Assembly: GCA_050633445.1 (NCBI GenBank)
Contig: JBOEGN010000030.1
Location: 23,743-87,742, forward strand
Source of the DNA: Thalassobius sp050633445
Lineage (GTDB): Bacteria > Pseudomonadota > Alphaproteobacteria > Rhodobacterales > Rhodobacteraceae
Length of the DNA stretch: 64,000 bases
Reading direction: 5' to 3'
Part shown: piece after piece, positions 8,668 through 17,032 of the stretch
How positions within the stretch are numbered: the first letter of the stretch is position 1
Layout of the letters: every line of letters starts with the position of its first letter
The notes under the pieces: model-generated
Databases searched by the model: none
Seen by the model: the letters and a program-made list of their open reading frames with translations, nothing else
What the model was told of the DNA's origin: nothing
Position numbers and translations under genes: made by a program

Positions 8668-9335
8668 TGGCAGTGATTTCGGCCCAACCCTTTGATTTTA
8701 CGTACGATCCCGGCGCGCTGGGACTGGTGATGATCGACTTTCAGCGGGACTTTATGGAGCCAGGTGGCTTTGGAGAAACGTTGGGCAATGATGTCAGCCT
8801 TTTGCGGGCCGCGATCCCATCAGCGCAGCGATTGTTGGCCGCGTTCCGCGCCGCTGGGCTGCCGGTATTTCACACGCGGGAATGCCACAAACCCGACCTG
8901 TCTGACCTGCCCAAATCAAAACGAGAGCGGGGCAATCCCAGCTTGCGGATCGGCGATGCAGGGCCGATGGGCCGCATCCTTATCTCGGGGCAGGCGGGGG
9001 CGGACATCATTCCTGAACTCTATCCGATTGAGGGTGAATATGTGATCGACAAGCCGGGAAAGGGCGCGTTCTATGCCACTGATTTCGCGGATATTTTGCA
9101 AGAACTGGGCGTGAAACAGCTGGTCTTTGCCGGTGTCACAACAGAGGTCTGCGTTCAAACCACCATGCGCGAGGCAAATGACCGGGGCTATGACTGTGTG
9201 CTGGCCACCGACGCGACCGAAAGCTATTTCCCCTCGTTCAAAACCGCGACCATTCAGATGATCACGGCGCAGGGCGGTATTGTCGGCTGGGCGGCGGATG
9301 TGAGCTCGATCGTCGGAGCGTTGGATGCCGGATAA
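8667..9335 (+). CDS. Second isochorismatase-fold cysteine hydrolase, candidate triuret or ureide hydrolase
   Basis: A 222-residue isochorismatase-superfamily hydrolase with a complete triad: Asp24 (VMIDFQRDF), Lys129 (VIDKPGKGAF) and Cys162 (TTEVCVQTT), and a Gln202 in TAQGGIVG. It resembles biuH through long blocks (RIGDAGP-GRIL, IIPELYPIEGE, TTMREANDRG) but differs at the N-terminus and around the pocket, so it looks like a diverged duplicate with another substrate. In the one triuret pathway I recall, an isochorismatase-fold triuret hydrolase acts before biuret hydrolase, which makes triuret the leading guess here. It starts inside the ATPase stop codon (TAATG). Confidence 0.75.
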   Translation: MAVISAQPFDFTYDPGALGLVMIDFQRDFMEPGGFGETLGNDVSLLRAAIPSAQRLLAAFRAAGLPVFHTRECHKPDLSDLPKSKRERGNPSLRIGDAGPMGRILISGQAGADIIPELYPIEGEYVIDKPGKGAFYATDFADILQELGVKQLVFAGVTTEVCVQTTMREANDRGYDCVLATDATESYFPSFKTATIQMITAQGGIVGWAADVSSIVGALDAG

Positions 9336-9657
9336 TTTTGTGCTGCCAGACATCATGGCCGGCGGATGGGAAGGGCTGCGGTTCGAGCCATTTAAGCCGG
9401 GCATCAGCATCCATTGGCTGGCCCAAGGTGAGCCTGCCGTGGCGCTGTTGAAATACGAACCGGGTGCGCGCGCGCCGCTGCATTTTCATCCCGCGACCGA
9501 GTCGGTTTTGATTCTGGACGGCGCGCAATCGGATGCCCACGGCACCTATCAGGCAGGTGATTTTGTGTTGAATTTCAAAGGGACACAGCACGAAGTCTGG
9601 AGCGAAACCGGTTGTGTCGCCCTGCTGCAATGGGCCAAGCCGGTTCAGTTTCTCTGA
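9325..9657 (+). CDS. Cupin-domain protein, last gene of the biuret operon
   Basis: A 110-residue single-domain cupin, similar to the ChrR-like cupin_7 type. The metal-binding motif LHFHPATESVLILDG (about residues 51-65) and a later conserved histidine in FKGTQHEVW are visible. It overlaps the preceding hydrolase gene by 11 bases, so it belongs to the operon. The role is unknown: it could be a small metal-dependent enzyme acting on a pathway intermediate or a ligand sensor. No signal peptide is seen, so it is cytoplasmic. Confidence 0.75.
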   Translation: MPDNFVLPDIMAGGWEGLRFEPFKPGISIHWLAQGEPAVALLKYEPGARAPLHFHPATESVLILDGAQSDAHGTYQAGDFVLNFKGTQHEVWSETGCVALLQWAKPVQFL

Positions 9658-9744
9658 CGGTGCGATCGGTCATAGCGTCGAAATAGGGACCTTCAATTTA
9701 TCTGGATACGAGCTTGGCACCGCACGCCGGGGACAGACATATGA

Positions 9745-9772
9745 AAAGGCGCGAGGGGGGCCTCGCGCCTTT
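9745..9772. terminator. Bidirectional intrinsic terminator between convergent units
   Basis: A perfect 12-bp stem (AAAGGCGCGAGG / CCTCGCGCCTTT) with a GGGG loop lies between the convergent cupin and TRAP genes. The A-rich left side gives a U-run after the hairpin for leftward transcripts; TTT follows for rightward ones. Confidence 0.85.
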
Positions 9773-9793
9773 CGATCTTAGATGATGACGGGC

Positions 9794-12130
9794 TTAGGCG
9801 GTGGCCATTCCAGCCGAGCCTTTGCCGCGCCAATGCCAAGCGATGACCCCCAGCGCCACCGCGATGGCGGGGCCCGCAATGGTCAGGCTTTTCATCAGGA
9901 CCAGCACGGCCAATGCCAGACGGATGGCCATCTCGATCTTGCCCATCGGGCGCGCCTCGAACCGGGCCAGAACGCTGGCCAGCAGGTACAGCGCCAAGGC
10001 AATCCGCACCGCGATCCAAGCCAGATGCAGGGGGTGCACTTGGCCGTCCAAACCGGACAGATAGCGATCACCGCCGCCAACCGGGTTCAGCTGGGCGGCC
10101 TCGATCAGCAGCAGTTCGGGGTAGAAGGCAAAGATGAATGGCACCACAAAGATCACCACGCCTGCGCGCACCGCCGCGATGCCCGTTCGCATCGGATCGG
10201 CCTTGGTGATCGAGGCTGCGGCAAAGGCCGCAATCGCCACAGGAGGCGTGATGGCGGACGCCACGGCAAAGTAAAAGATGAACATATGCGCGGTGAAAGT
10301 CGCGATGCCCAGCCCCACCAGCATCGGCCCCATCAGCAGCGCCACGTTGATATAGGCGGGCACCGTGGGCATCCCCATGCCCAGCAGGATCGCCATCACC
10401 ATCGTTGCCATTAGGGCCAGCAGCAGGAAGAAGGCGTTCTCGCCGATGATGCCACCGCTTTCACGCAGCCAGCCAACGATATCAACCGCGATATAGTTCG
10501 AAAGCCCAGTGAAGTTCAGACAGAAGTCGATCACCGACACAGCCAGGAACATCAGGTATAACCGGCTGACCAGCAGACCCGCATCGGCCAACGCTGCCAG
10601 GATGTCTTGCGGCGACTGGCGGATCTTTTTGTCCAGAAAGAACAGCACGACCAGAAGGGCCGTTGCCCACCACCCGGCCGAGCCTGCATCCCCAGCCGAG
10701 TTCTGGAACAATTGCAGCAGCCAGGGCAGGTTTTCGGCGCGGCAGCCATGATCGCTGATGATCTGCTGCACGCCCCAAAGGCCAGCCAGAGGGCCACAGC
10801 CCACGGCCTCTTTCGGGGTCAGCAGCAGGATCAGGATCAGGACGATCGGCGCAAAGATCATCACCAGGTGCAGCTTATCCTCGCCGGTCAAGCGCATGTC
10901 GTCGGTGACGTCGCCGACGGCCTCGATCCCTTGTTTACGAGCCTGAAAGACCACGGTCAGGAACAAGCACCCGAAATAGGCCAGCGCAGGCAAAGACGCA
11001 GCGATGATCACCTCGCGGTAAGGCACCACGGTCATGGCCGACAGCACAAAGGCGGCGACGCCCATCACCGGCGGCATGATCTGCCCACCGGACGAGGCCG
11101 CAGCCTCGATCCCGCCGGAAAATGTGCGCTGGAACCCGCGTTTCAGCATCATCGGAATGGTCAGCACACCGGTGGACAACACGTTCACCACAGGTCCACC
11201 CGAGATGGTCCCGAACATGGCCGAGCTAACAATGGCCGCATGGGCCGGACCACCGCGCAGGCGACGAGTCCACAGAAAGGCCACCTTGATCAGCGACTGC
11301 CCGCCCGCCGACACGCCGAACAACGCGCCCAGCACGATGTAAGGAAAGACGGTGTTCATCAGGATCGCCATGAAACGTCCCAGAATGCCTTGGGCGTTAT
11401 TAACCAGGATGTCCTGCATATTGGGGCGGCCATCCAACAGGTGGCGTGGCTCGCCTCCCAGTTTGGTGACCAGGTATTTGTTCATGTCATCGGCACCGAA
11501 ATAGTACCAGATAAACACGGTCAGCATGGCATAGGTCGCCATCGCAATGGCCACCGCGACCAAGGGAAAGCCCCAGACGCGCACGTTATAGGCCAGGAAC
11601 ACAATGATGGCCAAAGCCATGATCGGAAAGATCCCCAATCCCAACGTATTGATGCACGAGGGATCGTCCACCGTTGTCGGCGGCGGCAGGCCCATTGACT
11701 CGTTGAACTCGATTTCATCTTGCAGAGCGCGGGCGATCAGCTCGGCGCGCTCGCCGGTGAATTGGTCAATCAGGCAGACACTGTCGATCTCGATCAGATA
11801 CGAGGTCGAAACAACCAGCGCCATGATCACCAGCGCGATATCCATCGACAAACCAAGGGCGTATTTCACGCGGCCCTTATCGCGAAACAGCCGCGCCATG
11901 GACTGATCCAGCGCCACGGTGCACATCATGATCAGGAAACACAGGGGTGCGAGGTATTCAAAACTGAAGCGGCGGATTTTCACACCCTTGCCGAAGGTGT
12001 CGGACACCCAGTCATCCAGACCGGGAAACGAGGGCAGGGTATTCAGCAGCCCGATGATGACAAGGACAAGTCCAAGCACCAGCGACAGGCGTGTGAATAA
12101 GCTGCGGGGCCGAACGATGTCGGGGGTCAT
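9794..12130 (-). CDS. TRAP transporter fused permease (TAXI type, 4TM/12TM)
   Basis: A 778-residue inner-membrane protein in which the small DctQ-like and large DctM-like TRAP subunits are fused, the arrangement usual in TAXI-type TRAP systems. Many hydrophobic segments are visible; the DctM core includes GAGAPVVNV-like block SGGPVVNVLSTGVLTIPMML, GIEAAASSGGQIMPPVMG and, later, LLGMGMPTVPAYINVALL. A cytoplasmic tail rich in charged residues is not seen. The TAXI binding protein gene lies immediately upstream on the same strand, and a sulfatase-like gene precedes that, so uptake of a compound handled by that hydrolase is inferred. Transport would be driven by an ion gradient. Confidence 0.92.
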   Translation of the reverse strand: MTPDIVRPRSLFTRLSLVLGLVLVIIGLLNTLPSFPGLDDWVSDTFGKGVKIRRFSFEYLAPLCFLIMMCTVALDQSMARLFRDKGRVKYALGLSMDIALVIMALVVSTSYLIEIDSVCLIDQFTGERAELIARALQDEIEFNESMGLPPPTTVDDPSCINTLGLGIFPIMALAIIVFLAYNVRVWGFPLVAVAIAMATYAMLTVFIWYYFGADDMNKYLVTKLGGEPRHLLDGRPNMQDILVNNAQGILGRFMAILMNTVFPYIVLGALFGVSAGGQSLIKVAFLWTRRLRGGPAHAAIVSSAMFGTISGGPVVNVLSTGVLTIPMMLKRGFQRTFSGGIEAAASSGGQIMPPVMGVAAFVLSAMTVVPYREVIIAASLPALAYFGCLFLTVVFQARKQGIEAVGDVTDDMRLTGEDKLHLVMIFAPIVLILILLLTPKEAVGCGPLAGLWGVQQIISDHGCRAENLPWLLQLFQNSAGDAGSAGWWATALLVVLFFLDKKIRQSPQDILAALADAGLLVSRLYLMFLAVSVIDFCLNFTGLSNYIAVDIVGWLRESGGIIGENAFFLLLALMATMVMAILLGMGMPTVPAYINVALLMGPMLVGLGIATFTAHMFIFYFAVASAITPPVAIAAFAAASITKADPMRTGIAAVRAGVVIFVVPFIFAFYPELLLIEAAQLNPVGGGDRYLSGLDGQVHPLHLAWIAVRIALALYLLASVLARFEARPMGKIEMAIRLALAVLVLMKSLTIAGPAIAVALGVIAWHWRGKGSAGMATA

Positions 12131-12211
12131 GGGGGGCTCCAGTCAGAGAGGGCGTTTCAAAAGGATCGGTCCGGGCGCGCTATTGTGCCGCCCGGACCTG
12201 TGATGCGCGAA

Positions 12212-13261
12212 TTACTTAGCGCATTCAGGAACGGTATAGCCCGCCTCTTCCCAGGCGGCGATCGCACCGGGGTGGTATTTCAGCGACAGCGGACCGCAAA
12301 AGCCCGACAGTTCCGCATCCAGAATGCCGAAGTTGGCGTTCTTCATAAAGGCTGTGCGTGCCTTCAACTCGTCCAGCGTTTTGATGTGCTCGGCCACCAG
12401 CGCCTTGGCCATATCAAAGGACATGTCCTTGTGCACGATGTCAGCAAACGCCGTTCCGATCCCGCGGAAATTGCCATCCTCGGACACCATGCGAATCCCA
12501 TCGCCATAGCCCATCTGATCCCAATGCACGGTCACAGGCACGTTGCCAGGCGCGTTGAAAATCTTGCGGTAGCCTTCGCTTTCGAAAACATCCTTGGGGG
12601 TCGAGACGATCACAACATCACCCGCGGCCTGCATGGTCGTCACCCGTTGCGACGGGAAGGTCAGCGGCAGAATAAACGCATCCATCGACCCATCCACAAG
12701 CACCGACGGCAGCTGACCCCAGTTGGTCTGATGCCCGTTGTAATCCTCGCCGTCTTTCATGCCGGCAGCCATCTGCGCGGCCTGACGGGCGTTCACCAGC
12801 GCCGCACCACGGGGCGGGCCGTTCCAGACATTCTTCCCGGCCAGTTTTTCCCAGCTGTCGATGCCTTCGCTTTCCAGCGCGATCAGGCCATAGGCCCCGG
12901 CGTTGAACGGATACAGCGCCCGCACATTCGAGGCCAGCGCGGCGCCTTTTTCAGCACCGGTTTTCGAGTATGGCCCGCGGCCCTTGTCCAGCAGGAACAC
13001 CAGGATCAATGGCATGTTCGAGATGTCCGAGCGCCCCTCGGCGATATTCATCAGCGAGTTGGTCAGGGTCTGGCCTTCGAGAACCTGCAAGTTGGCGATG
13101 CCCGCACGAGCATTGGATTCGGCGGCATGCATGGCGGTGGCATGGGTCGCCGCGCCCGGCGTCGTGGTCTCATAAGTCAGATTGGCCTGCGCCTGAACCG
13201 AGGCCGCGCCGAGCCCCAGAGCCGCGACCGCTGCCGCCAATGTCTTGGTTACATGTTTCAT
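12212..13261 (-). CDS. TAXI-family TRAP solute-binding protein
   Basis: A 349-residue periplasmic binding protein. The N-terminus MKHVTKTLAAAVAALGLGAA and following VQAQA form a Sec signal peptide cleaved near residue 25. The mature part follows the TAXI pattern, including TYETTTPGAATHATAMH near the start and the ALYPFNAGAYGL region. It delivers substrate to the fused permease encoded 81 bases downstream. GGGAGGA precedes the ATG by 11 bases. The ligand is not readable from sequence; the co-transcribed hydrolase suggests an organosulfate, organophosphonate or their released alcohol or acid. Confidence 0.9.
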   Translation of the reverse strand: MKHVTKTLAAAVAALGLGAASVQAQANLTYETTTPGAATHATAMHAAESNARAGIANLQVLEGQTLTNSLMNIAEGRSDISNMPLILVFLLDKGRGPYSKTGAEKGAALASNVRALYPFNAGAYGLIALESEGIDSWEKLAGKNVWNGPPRGAALVNARQAAQMAAGMKDGEDYNGHQTNWGQLPSVLVDGSMDAFILPLTFPSQRVTTMQAAGDVVIVSTPKDVFESEGYRKIFNAPGNVPVTVHWDQMGYGDGIRMVSEDGNFRGIGTAFADIVHKDMSFDMAKALVAEHIKTLDELKARTAFMKNANFGILDAELSGFCGPLSLKYHPGAIAAWEEAGYTVPECAK

Positions 13262-13287
13262 TTTTCCCAGTTCCTCCCTTGGAAAGT

Positions 13288-14961
13288 TTATTCTGCCGCG
13301 TTGCCCCGTTTCATATTGGGTGCTTTGCGGTTTCGATATTTCACCGTCAGATCCAGCGGCACGTCGTTTTGGTCATAGACGCCGATCATCACGCCACGGC
13401 GGCGGGTTTTGGCGCGCATCTCCTCCAGCTGCGCCTTGCTGCGCGTGGTGCGCTGCGATTGCCGTCGGGCCCATGCAAACAGGTGGTCATAGAGCTGATC
13501 AATGACGTCCTGATGCTCCTCGCTGTCGCCCAGATCGCGCAGTTCTTGCGGATCGTTGGTCAGGTCGAACAGGATTGGGCGGTGGTCGCCCTCGCAATGG
13601 ATCAATTTCCATTCTTTGGTGGCGACCATGAACATCACCGCCTCGCGCACCTCGTGGCCCAGCTGATCCGCCGTGGGCGAGGCCGAGTAGTCGTATTCAC
13701 AAATCGCATAGTCGCGCAGGGTGTCGGCGCGGTCCCCACGCAGCAGCGGCAGCAGGCTTTCGCCCTCAAGGATGTGGTATTCCGGCGCGCCGCCCGCGAC
13801 CTCGACAAAGGTGGGGGCCAGGTCGATCGCTTCGACCAGCGCATCGCTGACGGTGCCGCGTGTGGCGTCGGCCTCGGGCGAGGGGTCATAGATGATCAAC
13901 GGCACCTTGGCCGAGTTGTCGTGGAAGAACGTCTTTTCTCCCATCCAGTGATCGCCCAGAAAATCCCCGTGATCCGAGGTCAGCACGATCATTGTGTCCT
14001 CCATCCGGCCGGTTTCTTCCAACCAGTCGAACAGGCGGCCCATCTGGTCGTCGCATTGTTTGATCAGGCCCATATAGGCGGGGATCACGGCCTCGCGGAC
14101 CTCTTTACGGGAGAACGCCTTGCCCACGCCGCTGTCCATGAACGCCTTTAGCACCGGATGCGCGGTTTCATATTCGCTGTCCGAGCGGATGACGTCCTGC
14201 ACATCGTCAGGGCCGTACATGCTGGCATAGGGTTCGGGCACCACATAAGGCCAGTGCGGTTTGATAAAGGACAGGTGCATGCACCAGGGTTCTTTGGCCT
14301 GTTCGATGAACTCGATGCCGCGCCCGGTCAGATAGGGGGTTTCGCTGTCCTCTTCGGCGATATTCGCTGCCTCGGAGGAGTTTTTCAGGAACCAGCCAGA
14401 CAGCACATTGCCCGCGTCATCCAGACCCGAATTGGCAAAGTCGTGCCAGGGGTTGTCGGACTCATAACCTTTGGCCTTGAGGAATTTGTTATACTCCTTG
14501 GCCCCATCCGGGTCATAGGATCCATCCGGTCCCTCGGGCAGCATCCCGTCATCGCGTTCGAACACATCGAACCCGCATTCGGCCACGCGCGCACCGATGA
14601 TGCTGTCGCGCTCCAGCCCTAAACGCTCCATGCCCTCTGCATCGACGCTCATGTGGGTTTTGCCAACCAACCAGCAATCCATACCCAATTTGCGCAGGTG
14701 ATCGCCCATAGTCTTTTCACCGACCTTTAGGGGAATGTTGTTCCAGCTGGCCCCGTGGCTGTGCACATAGCGCCCAGTATAGGTGGACATACGCGAGCTG
14801 CCACAGATCGGCGACTGGATATAGCACCGGTCAAACCGGACACCCATTTTCGCCAGCCGATCAATATGAGGCGTATGCAGGGTCTTGTGACCATAGCAGC
14901 TTAGGTAATCCCAGCGCAGCTGGTCGAACATGATGAACAGAATGTTTTTGGGTTTGGCCAT
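13288..14961 (-). CDS. Sulfatase / phosphonate-ester-hydrolase-like enzyme
   Basis: A 557-residue alkaline-phosphatase-superfamily hydrolase without an obvious signal peptide. Visible are the N-terminal metal site NILFIMFDQLRWD, the nucleophile region SPICGSSRMSTYTGRY (Cys53, Arg57) and the second metal site LTSDHGDFLGDHWMGEKTFF. Sulfatases mature this cysteine to formylglycine inside C-X-P/A-X-R; here the third position is serine, so conversion is plausible but not certain. The long C-terminal tail resembles phosphonate monoester hydrolases. The absence of a signal peptide implies that the substrate is imported first, consistent with the TRAP genes 26 bases downstream. Whether it cleaves sulfate esters, phosphonate esters or phosphodiesters cannot be decided here. 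Confidence 0.82.
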   Translation of the reverse strand: MAKPKNILFIMFDQLRWDYLSCYGHKTLHTPHIDRLAKMGVRFDRCYIQSPICGSSRMSTYTGRYVHSHGASWNNIPLKVGEKTMGDHLRKLGMDCWLVGKTHMSVDAEGMERLGLERDSIIGARVAECGFDVFERDDGMLPEGPDGSYDPDGAKEYNKFLKAKGYESDNPWHDFANSGLDDAGNVLSGWFLKNSSEAANIAEEDSETPYLTGRGIEFIEQAKEPWCMHLSFIKPHWPYVVPEPYASMYGPDDVQDVIRSDSEYETAHPVLKAFMDSGVGKAFSRKEVREAVIPAYMGLIKQCDDQMGRLFDWLEETGRMEDTMIVLTSDHGDFLGDHWMGEKTFFHDNSAKVPLIIYDPSPEADATRGTVSDALVEAIDLAPTFVEVAGGAPEYHILEGESLLPLLRGDRADTLRDYAICEYDYSASPTADQLGHEVREAVMFMVATKEWKLIHCEGDHRPILFDLTNDPQELRDLGDSEEHQDVIDQLYDHLFAWARRQSQRTTRSKAQLEEMRAKTRRRGVMIGVYDQNDVPLDLTVKYRNRKAPNMKRGNAAE

Positions 14962-15071
14962 ACACGTTTTCGCCTCGGTTCAATGAACCGATCCCGTCGC
15001 CTTGCTTTGCGACGTTTGGCGTCTCCTCCCTTTGTTTTGACATCAGGGTAACGATTCGGAGCCGCCGTGAG

Positions 15072-15083
15072 AAATAGCTATTT
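15072..15083. promoter_or_regulatory. AT-rich palindrome upstream of the sulfatase-TRAP unit
   Basis: AAATAGCTATTT is a perfect 12-bp palindrome in the 157-base gap between the LysR stop and the sulfatase start, about 110 bases upstream of the latter. A weaker CATA/TATG dyad follows at 15093-15110. It is a candidate binding site for the LysR regulator encoded alongside; this is inference from position and symmetry. Confidence 0.4.
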
Positions 15084-15118
15084 GGAAAATGTCATACCGA
15101 AAATGTTATGGCGCTAGG

Positions 15119-16039
15119 TCAGGTCCCCAATCCGAGGGCCTGAACCTCTTCGCGGATGACCTGCATCAGCAATTGCGCCGGTTCCGAAACCTTTCGGGCG
15201 GTGGGGGTGGTCAGGCCAACGGCGCCCATCAGCTCGTCTTTGCAATAGTTCAGCGTGGTGACGGTGCCCTCGCTCAGCTCTCGTTTCATGCCGCCAACGG
15301 GCAAAAAAACGATCGCATCCGACACCAGAATAAAGTTCCGGGCGAATTCAAACGAGATCGTCTCGATCCGGTTCGAGAAACGCGACAGACCCTTGCCGAT
15401 GATGAAGCGCTCCAGCTCGTCCCGAATGATGGTGTTGGCCAGCGGGATAACGACGGGGAATTCGTTAATGTCATGAATCGTCAGATTTGGATCGCTGACA
15501 AGGGGATGATCGCGGCGCACAAAAAACACCAAAGGCTCGCTGAACAGGTGTTCAAAGTTAAGCCCCTGCATCTCTTCGGCTGACTGAATGCGACCAAAGC
15601 TGAAATCAGCGTCGCCCAACCGCAGATGATGATGCAGCCCGCCGCCGGTGGTCGCCTTGAATTCAACGTCAATCGAGGGATACAGCGATTTGAACCGCGC
15701 CGTCGCTCCAGGCATCACCATGCGCACCACGTTGGGCAGAACATAGGCGCTGACGCGCTGTTCCACGATCTGACCTCGCATTGTTTTCAGACCCAGATCG
15801 ACCTGTTCCAATCCGCCATCGACATAGGAATACAGCAGCCGCCCCGCCGCGTTCATCGCCAATCCGGTCGAGGTGCGTTCGAACAAGGTGGCCCCCAGCT
15901 CTTCCTCTAGCTCACGGATCGAGCGAGAGACCGAGGGCTGCACCGTCCCCATCCGTTCCGCCGCGCGGGTGACCGAGCCCAGATCGGCAACGGCAAGAAA
16001 GCACCGTAAATGGCGCATTCGGATGCGTTTGGAAACCAT
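15119..16039 (-). CDS. LysR-family regulator (PcaQ/GbpR-like), probable controller of the sulfatase-TRAP genes
   Basis: A 306-residue LysR-type regulator with an N-terminal winged helix (MRHLRCFLAVADLGSVTRAA, then QPSVSRSIRELEEELGATLF) and a substrate-binding-like effector domain. The pattern LFERTSTGLAMNAAGR and the overall sequence resemble the PcaQ/GbpR subgroup, which often controls aromatic-acid or sugar uptake genes. It is on the same strand as and directly upstream of the sulfatase and TRAP genes, 157 bases away. The start could be ATG 16039 or the in-frame ATG eight codons later (MRHL). The inducer is unknown. Confidence 0.85.
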   Translation of the reverse strand: MVSKRIRMRHLRCFLAVADLGSVTRAAERMGTVQPSVSRSIRELEEELGATLFERTSTGLAMNAAGRLLYSYVDGGLEQVDLGLKTMRGQIVEQRVSAYVLPNVVRMVMPGATARFKSLYPSIDVEFKATTGGGLHHHLRLGDADFSFGRIQSAEEMQGLNFEHLFSEPLVFFVRRDHPLVSDPNLTIHDINEFPVVIPLANTIIRDELERFIIGKGLSRFSNRIETISFEFARNFILVSDAIVFLPVGGMKRELSEGTVTTLNYCKDELMGAVGLTTPTARKVSEPAQLLMQVIREEVQALGLGT

Positions 16040-16174
16040 AAGGACCGGGGCCTTTTTGTTCGCGTGGACGGGTCGGTGCCGATCACCCTAGCCGAGCGTT
16101 GATCACGCGTCCAACACCTTGGCCCCGGAAAATGTTGCGACGCGGCGTGAAATCTATTGCCTGAATGTTAATAA

Positions 16175-16198
16175 TTCGATATTTCGCGAAATATGGAA
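16175..16198. promoter_or_regulatory. Palindromic ArsR operator candidate overlapping the start codon
   Basis: A 24-bp dyad with one mismatched pair; its core ATATTTCGCGAAATAT (16179-16194) is a perfect palindrome. The ATG at 16193 of the ArsR-ArsC gene lies inside it, so a bound repressor would cover the start of the gene and probably the promoter. No ribosome-binding site can be placed between the dyad and either ATG (16193 or 16199), so a leaderless transcript is possible. Confidence 0.7.
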
Positions 16199-17032
16199 AT
16201 GAATCGAGTCGAACAGCTGGCCGCCTTGGCCCACCCGCAACGTCTGGCGATCTTTCGTCTGCTGATGCGCCGCTATCCTGATGCGGTCTCGGCGGGCGAA
16301 ATCGCCGGAGTTCTAGAGGCCCGCGCCAACACGTTGTCCGCCTACCTGTCATCTTTACGTCAAGCAGGGCTGATAGCTCAGACCCGCGACGGGCGTTCGT
16401 TGCTGTATCGCGTAGCATTGGAGCAGGCAGATGGGCTTGTGTCTTTTCTTGTCGATGATTGCTGCCGGGGACGTCCCGAAATGTGCCAACCGCGGTCGTT
16501 CGCACCGCAAAGCATGGAAGCCGAAATGACTGATCGTAAATACAATGTCCTGTTCATCTGCGTCGGCAATTCCGCCCGCTCGATCTTTGCAGAATCAATC
16601 CTGAGGGCCGAGGCCGGGGAGCGCTTTAACGCCTATTCCGCTGGTCTAAATCCAGCGATTGGCCTGAACCCTTTTGCGGTCGAAATGCTGAGCACGAAGG
16701 GCCACGATATTGACAGGCTCTCTTCGAAACCCATTGCGGTGTTTCAGGGGGCGGATGCGCCGGTGATGGATTTTGTCTTTACTGTTTGCGATCTGGCCGC
16801 GAACGAGGAATGCCCCGCCTGGTCTGGCCAGCCGATCAGCGCGCATTGGGGGGTGCCTGACCCGGTAAAGGCCACCGGCACCGATGCCGAAAAACGCCTG
16901 GCCTTCCAACAAGCTTATGCCGCGCTGCGCAACCGGATCATCGCCTTTGCCGCGCTGCCGTTTGACAGCCTGGATCGCGTGTCGCTGCAAAGCCGCGTGG
17001 ACGCTCTTGCCAATGATATGGAAACACAATGA
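16193..17032 (+). CDS. ArsR repressor fused to low-molecular-weight phosphatase-type arsenate reductase
   Basis: A 279-residue two-domain protein. Residues 1-85 form an ArsR winged helix; it ends with DDCCRGRPEMC, giving Cys90, Cys91 and Cys98, a spacing like the C-terminal As(III) site of the Acidithiobacillus-type ArsR. Residues about 115-270 form an LMW-phosphatase/ArsC domain with the P-loop CVGNSARS (Cys123, Arg129) and further cysteines 199 and 207 that could serve the reductase disulfide cascade. One polypeptide would thus both sense As(III) and reduce arsenate. ATG 16193 lies inside the operator dyad; ATG 16199 is an alternative. The stop overlaps the GAPDH start (ATGA). Confidence 0.88.
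   Translation: MEMNRVEQLAALAHPQRLAIFRLLMRRYPDAVSAGEIAGVLEARANTLSAYLSSLRQAGLIAQTRDGRSLLYRVALEQADGLVSFLVDDCCRGRPEMCQPRSFAPQSMEAEMTDRKYNVLFICVGNSARSIFAESILRAEAGERFNAYSAGLNPAIGLNPFAVEMLSTKGHDIDRLSSKPIAVFQGADAPVMDFVFTVCDLAANEECPAWSGQPISAHWGVPDPVKATGTDAEKRLAFQQAYAALRNRIIAFAALPFDSLDRVSLQSRVDALANDMETQ

Noticed and set aside
10607..11698. 363-codon rightward frame over the TRAP permease gene
   Set aside because: It lies wholly antisense to the TRAP permease and its translation is Gln/His/Arg-rich without any domain.
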